Shown: positions 7,597-16,462, numbered from the stretch's first letter. The stretch is 36,155 nt of DNA from Enhygromyxa salina (GCF_002994635.1 NZ_PVNL01000133.1:1-36155), one strand, 5' to 3'. Numbers and translations are program-made. Notes: generated by a model not told the origin, from the letters alone.

Positions 7597-7990
7597 AGCG
7601 CACTTCGTGGAGCGTGCCCTCGCCAGCGGTGATGAACAGGGCCGTCACGGGCTCGCTGACCCTGGCGGTGTGCCACACCCCAGGTGGGTTGATCGCGGCG
7701 TCGCCGGCTGACAGCTCCACGGCTCGGTGCTCGCCGTCGACGTCCTGAATCAGCGTCATCTTACCGGAGATTATGTAGACCAGCTCGTCGCCGTTGGGGT
7801 GGACCTCCCAGGCGGCCCAGTCCGAGTCGAAGCTGTGCACGGCGACCAGTCGGCCCTCGGCGCCGTCGCTCGCATGCGCGGCGCCGTAGCGCTCGTACCA
7901 CTCCATGCTGCCGTCGTGGGGCGGCAGCCGCACGACGGTGGCGCCGAGGCCGAGGTGAACAGGAGTTTCGGACAGCTTGAACGCGCTCAT
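7595..7990 (-). CDS. Single-domain cupin protein
   Basis: 131 residues forming one cupin barrel. Motif 1 is His64-PNGDE69-LVYIISG and motif 2 is NPPGVWHTA with His107. His64, Glu69 and His107 are candidate metal ligands; the usual second His of motif 1 is replaced by Asn-Gly. The fold is seen in small dioxygenases, isomerases and sensory proteins, and the sequence does not tell which applies. The ATG at 7988-7990 lies inside a long perfect inverted repeat and the stop inside another. It is upstream of and co-oriented with cysD, 89 bases away, but the hairpin between them argues for a separate unit. Confidence 0.8.
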   Translation of the reverse strand: MSAFKLSETPVHLGLGATVVRLPPHDGSMEWYERYGAAHASDGAEGRLVAVHSFDSDWAAWEVHPNGDELVYIISGKMTLIQDVDGEHRAVELSAGDAAINPPGVWHTARVSEPVTALFITAGEGTLHEVR

Positions 7991-8022
7991 GGGGCCGAGG
8001 ATAAGCCAATCCTCGGCCCCAT
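7989..8022. terminator. 14-bp perfect inverted repeat over the cupin start
   Basis: ATGGGGCCGAGGAT (7989-8002) and ATCCTCGGCCCCAT (8009-8022) pair perfectly around a 6-base loop. It lies 40 bases past the stop of the upstream minus-strand lipoprotein gene and includes two bases of the cupin ATG. It may end the upstream transcript, hide the cupin translation start, or do both. No U-tract follows. Confidence 0.55.
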
Positions 8023-8062
8023 GCCCATGCAGCGGGGACTCCGTGTCACCGCGAACGGGTGT

Positions 8063-8857
8063 TCACGGCAGCTCGACCACGAAGGGATCGTCGGCGATGA
8101 GATCGAAGCTGACGTCGATGTCGGTGAGCGCACCGAAGTTGGCTTGGTGGGCGTACTCCAGCTCGCTCAGGTCGCACGCGTCGTCGATGGCGCACTCGCA
8201 ATATGCCGGATCATCACTGCTCGTGCAGTCGATCGCCGTCTGGATGCGAAGCTCGATCATGTCGCCTTCGACGAGCTGGCGGCCTGCTTTGCACGTTTGG
8301 ACGACGTCAAAGCAGGCGGGACAATCTGGAATCATGGTTTCGTCGTAGACGTAACCCAAGAAGCTCCACGTGAAGCTCGCACCCGGGTCGATCCGAATCG
8401 GCGGGACGAGGAAATAGTCCTCGTCGCAATGGCCACACTCGCCTTGGGCGTATTCCTGGCAGCTCACGAGCGGCTGATGGGTGGTCGGCACGCCGCCGAT
8501 CTCAGTGTGCGTGACCAAGCTCTTCGTGCAGGTGTCGGGGACGAGGAACACGGGCGCCTCGCTGGTATTGACGAACTGAATCGGCCGCGTGATTGCGCCG
8601 GCCTTGCTCTCGTCGTTGGGTACGTCGCACTCGACGTCGCCGTCGCCGTCGCCGGTTGGGTCACCGTCGCCGTCGCCGGGTGGGTCACCGTCGCCGTCGC
8701 CGATGCCGGATGACTCGCTGGTTCCGTCGCCGTCGCCGTCGCCGTCGCCATCGCCGTTCGTGTCTGTGTCGGCCGGTGGGTCTTTGTCGACACAACCGCC
8801 AGACAACAACAGGGCTGTGACTGCGAAACTAAGGGTGATTAGGTGGATAGGTTGCAT
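8063..8857 (-). CDS. Lipoprotein with Gly-Asp tether, function unknown
   Basis: 264 residues. The signal peptide ends in a lipobox SGGC with Cys22. Residues 32-75 are an acidic Gly-Asp linker interrupted by SESSG and PP, probably a flexible surface tether. The folded part (76-264) has about 14 cysteines, includes ITRPIQFVNTSEAPVF and CGHCDEDYF, and looks like an extracellular beta-rich domain. I recognise no catalytic signature. Proteins of this layout are frequent in Nannocystis-type myxobacteria. The coding DNA of the tether is a hexanucleotide-like tandem repeat that could change length without breaking frame. A relatively AT-rich stretch upstream (about 8930-8970) is the probable promoter area, without clear hexamers. 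Confidence 0.75.
   Translation of the reverse strand: MQPIHLITLSFAVTALLLSGGCVDKDPPADTDTNGDGDGDGDGDGTSESSGIGDGDGDPPGDGDGDPTGDGDGDVECDVPNDESKAGAITRPIQFVNTSEAPVFLVPDTCTKSLVTHTEIGGVPTTHQPLVSCQEYAQGECGHCDEDYFLVPPIRIDPGASFTWSFLGYVYDETMIPDCPACFDVVQTCKAGRQLVEGDMIELRIQTAIDCTSSDDPAYCECAIDDACDLSELEYAHQANFGALTDIDVSFDLIADDPFVVELP
8633..8764. repeat. GD-encoding short tandem repeat
   Basis: Tandem units of the GTCGCC type encode a Gly-Asp run on the minus strand in the tether of the lipoprotein at 8063-8857. Units are multiples of three bases, so slippage would alter linker length only. Confidence 0.8.
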
Positions 8858-8971
8858 GGTGTCTTCGGGGCTTTAGTGCCACCCCGCTCGACACTCGATC
8901 ATCGGGTTGTGTGTGAGTTTTTCGTGGTGCGAATGATAATACTTTTAGCTCCTACATTCTACCTATGTCTC

Positions 8972-9763
8972 TCAACTCTGACTGGAAACACGCGAGGCCA
9001 CACTCGCCAGATCCGGCCATGCGTAGCGCCACCAGAACTCGGCTTCGGCTCCGGTCTGCAGCCGCAGCGGAAGGTGGTCGAGCGCGTTGAGACCCTCGAC
9101 CAACACGCCGTCGGTGCGGTCCCAGCTCAGCGTGGTGATCCCGGCGTTGCCGTGCACGAACGCGAGCCCGCGCGTGGTTGGGATCTGCAACCACCTACGT
9201 AGCCACCGCGAGAGCAGGTCACCGTGGGCAACGACGACGACGGTGTCGTGCTCGCCACCTGCGAGCGTGCGCTCGGTCCAGGCGATCACCCGATCGACGC
9301 GCGCGCTCACCTCCTCGGCGCGCTCGCTGGCGCTGCGACCGCTGAACCAGCCCTCGGTGCTGACGCCGTGACACACGACTGGAAACTCGGCCTCGATCTG
9401 CGCGGCGTTGGCCGAGGGCCGGGCCACGTCGCAGTAGTGGCATCCGCCGACCTCGAACAGATCACCTTCGCAGACGAAGCGGTCGAGGCCGGCGCGCGCG
9501 GCGATCGGGGTCGCGGTCTGCAGCGCCCGACGCATCGGGCTGCTCACGAGCAGGCTTCGCGCCGCCGCGAGGGTCGGCGCGAGCAGGTCGGCGAGCAGCA
9601 GGGCCTGCTCGCGGCCGGCCTCAGTCAACGCGGGGTCAGCCTGCCGCGACCGCTCGGCCTCGGCGTACATGCGCTCGGGGTCGGATCGGAATTCCTCGCG
9701 GAGCCGATCGTTGGCCAGGTTGTTCTCGGACTGAGCGTGGCGAACGAGCAGCAGGCGGGGCAT
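8972..9763 (-). CDS. Histidine phosphatase family protein
   Basis: 263 residues. The N-terminus MPRLLLVRHAQSENN carries the phosphohistidine loop Arg8-His9. The second catalytic His is in VVVVAHGDLLSRWL, and the arginine-bearing segment is SSPMRRALQTA. This is the phosphoglycerate-mutase-like fold; members act on phospho-sugars, phosphoproteins or small phosphate esters, and the substrate cannot be read here. A Cys/His pair in GGCHYCDVARP is a lineage-specific insertion. No signal peptide is present, so it should be cytoplasmic. The 169 bases between this start and the next gene upstream (9764-9932) hold no recognisable feature. Confidence 0.85.
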   Translation of the reverse strand: MPRLLLVRHAQSENNLANDRLREEFRSDPERMYAEAERSRQADPALTEAGREQALLLADLLAPTLAAARSLLVSSPMRRALQTATPIAARAGLDRFVCEGDLFEVGGCHYCDVARPSANAAQIEAEFPVVCHGVSTEGWFSGRSASERAEEVSARVDRVIAWTERTLAGGEHDTVVVVAHGDLLSRWLRRWLQIPTTRGLAFVHGNAGITTLSWDRTDGVLVEGLNALDHLPLRLQTGAEAEFWWRYAWPDLASVASRVSSQS

Positions 9764-9932
9764 TTGCCGGGGCTTCTAGCACGGCCGGGACCTCGATGAT
9801 CCGCATGAACGTTCGCTGCCCACGGCCGCGACGAAGGTCGAGTAGGTCCTGCCCGGCTCGCTTGGCTTCACCGTGATCCCCGGCGATGCCGAGGCCGCGA
9901 TCACCTGCAAATAATTGTCCACGAGCCCGCGC

Positions 9933-10946
9933 TCACTGGCACAGCGCACCCAGCAACGCCCCGGGGTGGTGGGTCCACGGTGGGTGCGGCACGCCGAGGC
10001 TGGCGATCGCCTGCTCGACCAGCACGTCGCCGTGGGTGCGTGGCGGGAGCGGAACTTGGGCGTAGATCGGATCGGCGAGGGCCTCGTCGAGGCTGACCCA
10101 GACCACGCCGCGGGCTTCGTAGGCGGTGAGCAGCTCCTCGATCATCTCGGCCGTGAACGCGCCCGCATGAAGTAACAGCACGTGGGCGATCGGCCGGTCG
10201 AACGCCGACAGCGCGGCGGCGCGGTGCCACTCGAGCATCTCGACCGCGCGCTGGCGATAGGTGTCGCGCAGCGCCGCGACGCCCGAGTCGGCGCCGGCCG
10301 CCAGACAGCGCACGTAGGGCGCCTGATAGTCCCAGTCCCAAAAGTCGATCGAGACCTCGGCGATCTGGTAGCCGCGCTCGGCCAGGTGCGCGCGGACTCG
10401 TGACGACGAGGCCTGATCAAAACCCTGTCGCAGATACGGATAGCGAAAGCTTCGCCAGCTCGCCCCGCTGGGGTCGCCGGTCAGTTCGGCGAGCACCGCC
10501 TCGTTGCGATCGATGTCGCGCAGGTAGGCCTCGACGCCGATCTCCTCCATGTTGGGGTGCGACCAGGTGTGGTTGCCCAACGGGTGGCCAGCCTCGGTCC
10601 AGATCCGCAGGGCTTCGCGGTGATCGGGGCTGTCGGTCGCGTGCTCGCCGATCACGAACCCCCGCACCTCGGGTACACCGTGGCGCTCGAACGCGTCGAT
10701 CAAGCTCGCGTGGACCTGGGCGCGCGTGGTCCCGGGCGGCAGCGGGCCATGGGTCGGGAGATCGTCGACGGTGATCGCGACCTTTGTTGGCCGCGCGGCC
10801 GGGGCGTTGGGCGCGGCCGGGGCTTGGGACGTCGTCGCGGTCTCGGGCGTCGTCGGGGTCTCGGGCGTGGTCGGGGCCTCGACCGCGCAGCCAGCCAACA
10901 CCCACGAGAGCAGGCCGGCGAGCGCGGGCAGCAATGAGCGATTCAT
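9933..10946 (-). CDS. Polysaccharide deacetylase (NodB-type) lipoprotein
   Basis: 337 residues. Signal peptide with lipobox LAGC (Cys20), then a Thr/Pro/Ala-rich linker to about residue 52. The NodB domain follows: motif 1 TVDDLPTHG with Asp61-Asp62, motif 2 HTWSHPNM with His126 and His130 (the metal His-x3-His), motif 3 FRYPYL, and a late LLLHAGAF. All the expected metal-binding and catalytic positions are present, so an active N- or O-deacetylase acting on envelope or matrix polysaccharide is likely. ATG 10946 was chosen because it starts the signal peptide; ATG 10952 is also possible. It is divergent from the M28 peptidase gene, with 80 bases between starts. Confidence 0.88.
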   Translation of the reverse strand: MNRSLLPALAGLLSWVLAGCAVEAPTTPETPTTPETATTSQAPAAPNAPAARPTKVAITVDDLPTHGPLPPGTTRAQVHASLIDAFERHGVPEVRGFVIGEHATDSPDHREALRIWTEAGHPLGNHTWSHPNMEEIGVEAYLRDIDRNEAVLAELTGDPSGASWRSFRYPYLRQGFDQASSSRVRAHLAERGYQIAEVSIDFWDWDYQAPYVRCLAAGADSGVAALRDTYRQRAVEMLEWHRAAALSAFDRPIAHVLLLHAGAFTAEMIEELLTAYEARGVVWVSLDEALADPIYAQVPLPPRTHGDVLVEQAIASLGVPHPPWTHHPGALLGALCQ

Positions 10947-11010
10947 CGTCATGGGGGGGGCGTTCGGGCTCGGGAGCGCGCACCATATCAGCCCGCCACG
11001 CGCCATCGCC

Positions 11011-11016
11011 TATAAT
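11011..11016 (+). promoter_or_regulatory. Perfect TATAAT box 10 bases before the M28 start codon
   Basis: TATAAT at 11011-11016 lies 10 bases before the ATG at 11027, so transcription would start about 4-5 bases before the start codon. No good -35 box is visible and there is no room for a Shine-Dalgarno sequence. This suggests a nearly leaderless mRNA. Confidence 0.45.
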
Positions 11017-11026
11017 CCCCGAGCTC

Positions 11027-12928
11027 ATGCGTGCACGCGCCCAGCTCGTCGTGGTCGCCCACGTCGCGGTCACGCTGATCATCGGCTGTCGCGGGCCAGA
11101 GGCGCCCGCGCGCGTGGACGTGGAGCGGCCGGCGAGCGTGGAGGTGGACGCCGAGTCGGACGCCGAGATCCCGCCCGCGAGCGGACCGATCTCCAACGAC
11201 CCGGTGATCCAGGCGATCGTGGAGATCGCGAACGACGACAGCCAGGTCGCCGCGCTGCTCGAGGCGGTCGCGGTCGAGATCGGCCCGCGCCTGACCGGAT
11301 CGCCGCAGCTGCTCGAGGCCGAGCTGTGGGCGGTCGACCAGTTCGAAGCCTGGGGCCTCACGGCGACCCACGAGCAGTGGGGCACCTACCCGGTCGCGTT
11401 TGATCGCGGCAAGGCCAGCGGCGCGGTGATTCGACCCGAGCGCGCGCCGCTCGAGTTCGGGACCTTCGCGTGGACACCGGGCACCCGCGGGCAAGACGGG
11501 CTCGAGGCCGGCGGCCCCGTGCGCGGGCAAGCGCTGCGCTACCCGATCGACGCGGCCCAGCTGCGCGTGCGCAAGCCCTATCTGCGCGACGCGTGGATCA
11601 TGATCCCACACGACTTCGAGCGTCCGCGCGGCAAGCTGGGTCAGCAGATTGAGCGGGCCTTCGAGCACGCCAAGATCGCCGGGCTGGTCTACGCCGCGGG
11701 CGACCGCGAGGATCGGCGGATCGAGACCCACGGCGACCATCGCCTCGATCCCGCCAAGCTGCCGACCCGCGTCGAGATCCAGCTGCGCGGCGATCAACAC
11801 CACGCGCTGCTCGAGCAGCTCGACGCGGGGACCTACGTCGAGCTCGAGTTCGGCGTGGCCAATCGCCTGCTGCCCGGGCCGGTGCCGGTCTACAACGTGA
11901 TCGCCGAGCTGGCCGGGGCGGGCTCGCCGGATCAGCGCGTGATCGTGGGTGGGCACCTCGACTCGTGGGACGGCGCGAGCGGGGCGGTCGACAACGCGGC
12001 CGGGGTCGCGACGACAATGGAGGCCGCCCGCTTGATCGCGGCTGCCTGTGCGCGCACGGGGCAGCGCCCGCGTCGGACGATCAGCTTTCAGCTGTGGTCT
12101 GGCGAGGAGCAGGGATTACTCGGATCCAAGGCCTGGGTCGCCGCGCACGCCGATCAGCTCGCGGGGGTCAGCGCGGCGCTCGTGCATGACAACGGCACCA
12201 ACTACATCTCGGCGCTGCCGGTCACGCCCGAGCTCCACGCTGTCATGCAGGCGGTGTTCGAGCCAGTCACCAAGCTCGCGCCGCAGGACATGCCGTTTGG
12301 GCTGGAGCTGGTCGAAGGGCTGCCGTTCGAGCCCAGCGACAGCACCTCGTTCCTGCGCGAGGGGGTGCCGGCGTTCTTCTGGGCGCAGACGGGCCGCTCG
12401 GACTACGACCGCTACCACCACACCCAGCTCGACCACGCCGACGCCGTGATCGATGTGTACCAGCGTCACTCGGCGTTGGTGGTCGCGATCGCGGCCTGGC
12501 AGCTGGCCCAGCTGCCCGAGCCGCTCGACCGCCACAACCTGGTCTCGCCGCCCGCCCGCAAGCTCGGGGCCATGTTCGACGGCGTCGTGGTCACGGGCGT
12601 GGCCGAAGGCTCGCTGGCCGCGGGGGCTGGGCTCGCGGTCGGAGATCGCATCGTCGAGGTCGCGGGCGAGCCCGTGGCGACCGTCGCGGAGCTGACCGCG
12701 GCCGTGCAGCGTGGCGAGTCGCGCAAGACCCTCGTCGTCGAGCGCCCGGGGCCAGGCCAGGCCACGGCCCGCGTGGAGCTGGTGTTCGACTGGACGAAAG
12801 ACCCCGACGAGACCGAGCGGATGGCCCGTCGGGCCGAGCGGCGCGAGCGGTTCGGCGCGCAGCTGCGGCCGTGGGACACTGAGCCCAGCGCCACTGAACC
12901 GGAGCCGAGCACACCCGAGCATGACTGA
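11027..12928 (+). CDS. M28 family zinc aminopeptidase lipoprotein with PDZ domain
   Basis: 633 residues. Lipobox LIIGC (Cys21). A PA-like region occupies about 120-290. The M28 peptidase core follows: GGHLDSWDGASGAVDNAAG (about 309-327, first zinc His and bridging Asp), WSGEEQGLLGS (catalytic Glu-Glu), HDNGTNY and a late YHHTQLDH zinc His. A PDZ domain occupies about 504-585 (FDGVVVTGVAEGSLAAGAGL). The C-terminus is charged. It should release amino acids from peptides at the outer face of a membrane. The stop overlaps the next gene by 8 bases (ATGACTGA), so the two are probably translationally coupled. ATG 11027 was chosen for the signal peptide. Confidence 0.9.
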   Translation: MRARAQLVVVAHVAVTLIIGCRGPEAPARVDVERPASVEVDAESDAEIPPASGPISNDPVIQAIVEIANDDSQVAALLEAVAVEIGPRLTGSPQLLEAELWAVDQFEAWGLTATHEQWGTYPVAFDRGKASGAVIRPERAPLEFGTFAWTPGTRGQDGLEAGGPVRGQALRYPIDAAQLRVRKPYLRDAWIMIPHDFERPRGKLGQQIERAFEHAKIAGLVYAAGDREDRRIETHGDHRLDPAKLPTRVEIQLRGDQHHALLEQLDAGTYVELEFGVANRLLPGPVPVYNVIAELAGAGSPDQRVIVGGHLDSWDGASGAVDNAAGVATTMEAARLIAAACARTGQRPRRTISFQLWSGEEQGLLGSKAWVAAHADQLAGVSAALVHDNGTNYISALPVTPELHAVMQAVFEPVTKLAPQDMPFGLELVEGLPFEPSDSTSFLREGVPAFFWAQTGRSDYDRYHHTQLDHADAVIDVYQRHSALVVAIAAWQLAQLPEPLDRHNLVSPPARKLGAMFDGVVVTGVAEGSLAAGAGLAVGDRIVEVAGEPVATVAELTAAVQRGESRKTLVVERPGPGQATARVELVFDWTKDPDETERMARRAERRERFGAQLRPWDTEPSATEPEPSTPEHD

Positions 12929-14096
12929 TCGACTGCGCCTATTTGTCGCCTGCGCACCCGGGCTCGAGGACCTGCTCGCCCACGAGCTCGAGGAGCTCGG
13001 CGTCGAGGAGATCGCGGTCACCCAGGGCGGCGTCAGCTGCTTTGGCGACCGCGACGCGATCTACCGGATCAACCTCGGCTCGGGCCTCGGCCTGCGCGTG
13101 CTCGTGCGCATGGCCGACTTCTTGGTGCGCGACTTCGCCAAGCTCGAGCGGGTCGCCAAGGCGCTCGAGTGGGAGCGCTGGTTGATCCGCGGCCCGAGCG
13201 GGCAGCTGAGCGTGCGGGTGCGGGCCCACGCCAAGCGCTCGCGGCTGTATCACACCAACGCGATCGTCGAGCGGATCGAGCGGAGCATCGCCCGGCGGCT
13301 CGAGGGCGAGGTTCGGGTGCGGGCCGATGTCGGCAAGGGTCCGGGCGGCGGTGAGCTCGGTGACGGCGGCATCGAGCCGACGTTGGTGCAGGTTCGGATC
13401 ATGCGTGATCGCTGCACGATCAGCGTCGACACCACGGGCAGGCTGCTGCACAAGCGGGGCTGGCGACAGCAGACCGCCAAGGCCCCGCTGCGCGAGGACA
13501 TCGCCCGGGCGTTGCTGCGGGTCACTGGCTGGCAACCGGGCATGGCGTTGTTCGATCCCGTCGCGGGCGCGGGCACGCTGATCATCGAGGCCGCGACGAT
13601 CGCCGCAGGCTCGCCGCCCGGCGCGGGCCGATCATTCTCGTGCATGCATCAGCCGCGTTTCGACGCGGCCCGCTTCAACGCGATCCGCGACGAGCTTCGC
13701 GGCGACGCTTCACCAGCGGCGAGCTTGCTCGGGGCCGATCGTGACGCGGGCGCGGTCGCGGCCGCGCAGGCCAACGCCGCGCGCTCGGGCGCCGGGGCGC
13801 TGGCCGAGTTCGTCGAGCGTTCCGTGGGCGACAAACAGCTACCGGTGCTCTCGGGCGAGGGCGTGGCGTTGGTCGCCAATCCGCCGTGGGGCTTGCGGAC
13901 TGGGGATCCAAGCCGGCTGCGCAACCTCTACGCGAGCCTGGGAAAGCTGGCGCTGCAGCTGCCAAGGCCAACGCGAGTCGGCCTGGTCACGAGCGACGCC
14001 GCGCTGGCTGGCGCGACCAAGCTGGGCCTCGAGCGCCAGCTGACGACGGAGCAGGGCGGGATCAAGATCGGGCTGTGGACCGGTGTGATCGAGTGA
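12921..14096 (+). CDS. THUMP-domain RNA N2-guanine methyltransferase (RlmL/YpsC type)
   Basis: 391 residues. Residues 1-65 form the N-terminal ferredoxin-like part (LFVACAPGLEDLLAHELEELG). A THUMP RNA-binding domain spans about 65-165. The class I methyltransferase domain has the SAM loop LFDPVAGAGTLIIEAA (about 208-223) and the N2-guanine motif NPPWG (about 319), where E. coli RlmL has NPPYG. Length matches single-domain 23S rRNA m2G methyltransferases and lacks the RlmK half of the fused enzyme. The exact target nucleotide cannot be read from sequence. The gene starts inside the end of the M28 peptidase gene although the functions seem unrelated. Confidence 0.88.
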   Translation: MTDRLRLFVACAPGLEDLLAHELEELGVEEIAVTQGGVSCFGDRDAIYRINLGSGLGLRVLVRMADFLVRDFAKLERVAKALEWERWLIRGPSGQLSVRVRAHAKRSRLYHTNAIVERIERSIARRLEGEVRVRADVGKGPGGGELGDGGIEPTLVQVRIMRDRCTISVDTTGRLLHKRGWRQQTAKAPLREDIARALLRVTGWQPGMALFDPVAGAGTLIIEAATIAAGSPPGAGRSFSCMHQPRFDAARFNAIRDELRGDASPAASLLGADRDAGAVAAAQANAARSGAGALAEFVERSVGDKQLPVLSGEGVALVANPPWGLRTGDPSRLRNLYASLGKLALQLPRPTRVGLVTSDAALAGATKLGLERQLTTEQGGIKIGLWTGVIE

Positions 14097-14195
14097 ACTC
14101 GACTCACCGTGTCGCGGTTTTGTCTCGGTATTACGATCAGGCGTGTGGGTGGCTTCGCTGTGATCCGCGTCCCATTCGTTCCAAGCATGCATAGA

Positions 14196-14252
14196 CATTC
14201 GAATGCGGCTTGCCCGACGCTGGTATGTCACCGATGTCGGCCGTGTACGGCC
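14196..14252. promoter_or_regulatory. Palindromes upstream of the DUF2339 gene
   Basis: CATTCGAATG at 14196-14205 is a perfect 10-base palindrome. GGCCGT-GT-ACGGCC at 14239-14252 is an interrupted palindrome. Both lie in the 200-base gap before the gene at 14297 and could be operators. No regulator is identified. Confidence 0.3.
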
Positions 14253-14296
14253 ATGCGCGCGTGAACTAATCTCCGATCGCAGGAGTTCGCGCGGCC

Positions 14297-16462
14297 ATGA
14301 CTTCACCTGACGATGAACCAGCGATCGAGCAGCGGCTCGAAGCTGTCAATGCGCAAGTGCAAGAGCTGCTGGCCCGCGTGAGCGCCCTCGAGGCGCAGGC
14401 CTACCACGCGAAGGTCCACCCCAGCGCGGCGCCCCACGTCGCGCCTCGACACGAACATCCATGGTCGGCCCAACCGGCCTCGCAACCGGCTCCGCAACCC
14501 GCCCCTGCGCCGCCAGTGATGTTCGCGGGGACGCAGCCGGCCGCGGCCGCCACCGAGCCTGTCAACGCCGACGACCCGCAGTTCGAGCCAAAGCCCCCGC
14601 GCAGCCCCGCGCAGGTGTTGGCGGCGACGGGCGGCGCGGCGCTGCTGCTCGGCCTGGTCTGCTTTGTCGTCTACGCGATCGAGCAAGAGTGGCTCTCGCC
14701 CGGTGTGCGGTTCGCGGGCGCGTCGTTGCTGTCGGCGCTGTTGACCGTGGCCGCGTGGCCGCTCGCTCGCAAGGGTCACCAAGCTGTCGCCGGGGCGGTC
14801 GGTGGCGCCGGGCTGGGCGGTTGGTTCGCCAGCTGGCTGCTCGCCCGTCACGCCCACGAGCTCGTCAGCGGCCCGCAGGTGTTCGTGGCCCTGGGTCTGG
14901 GGGCGGCCGCGTGTCTATTGATCGCCGATCGGCTGCGGCTGCGGCTGATGGCGGTGCTGGCGACCCTCGCAGCCTGTGCCACGCCTGTGCTGGTCGCCGC
15001 CGTGGGGGGCCACCTCGTCGAGCTGATGATCTACCAGCTGGTCGTCGTGGGTGTGTTGATGCTCGTCGACTGGCGGCGGCGCTGGCCCGAGCTCCCCACG
15101 ATCGCGCTGCTGGCCACGTGGATGTTGGGCGGTCGCTGGGCGGCGATGAACCTCGGCGACGACAACGGTGACGTGTTCATGCTGTGGTCGGTGATCTTGC
15201 TGGTCGCGAGCGCGGCCTCGGGCTGGCGGCTGCTACAGGCCAGCGTCGACGCGGCGGATCAGCTGCACGCGCAGGCTCGGCTGGTGATCGCGGGAGTCCT
15301 GACCTGGGCCGCGGCGACGGCTGCGTTCGCCCACGCGCTGCCGACTCTGGCGCTGGCGACCCTGGGTCTGGCCGGTTGGCACGTCGTGCTGGCGGTGCTC
15401 TTGCACAAGCGGTCCGCCGCGGCGCAAGGCGGTAGCATCACGCGGACCTTCATCGGGTTCGCGTGGATCCAGGCGATGGTCGCCGGACCGCTGTTGGTCA
15501 CTGGCGCCGGACTGGCCGCATGGTGGATCGGCATGAGCATGGTCGCGCTGGTGCTGCCGTGGTCGGTGATCCAGCCGCTGCGAACGGCGATGATTGTGCT
15601 GCCCTCGATCGCCGCTGTGGTCGCCGCTGTCGATCTCCGCCAAGCGCCCGCGCTGCCGCTGGGGTTGCTCGCGGCCGCGGTCCCGCTCGGCGCGAGCCTG
15701 TGGTCGCGCGACCGGTCGCAAGCTGGGGCCGACTACCGAGGTCCCGACCCGGCGCTGTGGCTGGTCGCGACAATTGGGTGGACGAGCGTCGTGGTCGAGC
15801 TTGGACCCAAGGCGCCTCAGGTCGCGCTGATCTGGGGATTGGTGCCGGTCGTGGTGGTGGTGGGCTGGGTCTGCGCCAAGCTGACCCGCCCGGGCGTGTG
15901 GCTGGCCACCGCCGCGCTCGGGATCGGCCTGATCGGCGCGCTCGTGGCGATCGCAGGCTGCGCGGCGGAGGGGCTGTTTGACGCCGGGCAGGTGGGTCCG
16001 CAGGGGCTGCTCGTGGTCGCCCTGCTGGCGCTCGCGGGGCTCGGGACCGGGTTGATCTGGCGGGTCCTCCAAGCCAAGCGACTCGAGCACCTCGAGAACG
16101 ACGCGGAGGCCGGGCCGCTCGGGATCATGGTCGCGCTCGCGCTCGGGATCTCGCTGGCGCTGATCTTGTCGGTCGCCGTGGTCGTGCTCGCGGCCGGCCC
16201 CGGCTTCGCGCAGCTCGGCTACACGCTGTGCATTGCGGCGACGAGCCTGGTGTTGCTGGTCGCTGGCCTGCGGCTTCGCCAGGGCAGCTGGCGTCACCTC
16301 GCGCTCGCCGGGTTCGCGTTCGCGGCTGTGAAGATCGTCGGCTTCGATCTCGCCGACGCGGCCGTGGTCTGGCGCGCGCTGGGGTTCGCTGGGATTGGGG
16401 TGATCCTGATCGCCGGCGCCTACGCCTACAGCCGGGCCCAGCAGCGCCTCGCACGTGAGTGA
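14297..16462 (+). CDS. DUF2339 multi-pass membrane protein
   Basis: 721 residues. Residues 1-40 are a short coiled coil (EQRLEAVNAQVQELLARVSALEAQA). A Pro/Ala-rich linker runs to about 110. The rest, roughly 115-715, is an almost continuous series of hydrophobic segments, around 20 membrane helices, with SPAQVLAATGGAALLLGLVCF at its start. This order, coiled coil then very many helices, is that of DUF2339 predicted membrane proteins, whose function is not established. AGGAG at 14281-14285 lies 11 bases before the ATG. The gene stands alone and is followed by a strong hairpin. Confidence 0.85.
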   Translation: MTSPDDEPAIEQRLEAVNAQVQELLARVSALEAQAYHAKVHPSAAPHVAPRHEHPWSAQPASQPAPQPAPAPPVMFAGTQPAAAATEPVNADDPQFEPKPPRSPAQVLAATGGAALLLGLVCFVVYAIEQEWLSPGVRFAGASLLSALLTVAAWPLARKGHQAVAGAVGGAGLGGWFASWLLARHAHELVSGPQVFVALGLGAAACLLIADRLRLRLMAVLATLAACATPVLVAAVGGHLVELMIYQLVVVGVLMLVDWRRRWPELPTIALLATWMLGGRWAAMNLGDDNGDVFMLWSVILLVASAASGWRLLQASVDAADQLHAQARLVIAGVLTWAAATAAFAHALPTLALATLGLAGWHVVLAVLLHKRSAAAQGGSITRTFIGFAWIQAMVAGPLLVTGAGLAAWWIGMSMVALVLPWSVIQPLRTAMIVLPSIAAVVAAVDLRQAPALPLGLLAAAVPLGASLWSRDRSQAGADYRGPDPALWLVATIGWTSVVVELGPKAPQVALIWGLVPVVVVVGWVCAKLTRPGVWLATAALGIGLIGALVAIAGCAAEGLFDAGQVGPQGLLVVALLALAGLGTGLIWRVLQAKRLEHLENDAEAGPLGIMVALALGISLALILSVAVVVLAAGPGFAQLGYTLCIAATSLVLLVAGLRLRQGSWRHLALAGFAFAAVKIVGFDLADAAVVWRALGFAGIGVILIAGAYAYSRAQQRLARE

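Noticed and set aside
9764..9932. Possible gene remnant between the phosphatase and deacetylase genes
   Set aside because: A minus-strand frame reads plausible residues for about 40 codons but has no start, family motif or ribosome binding site.
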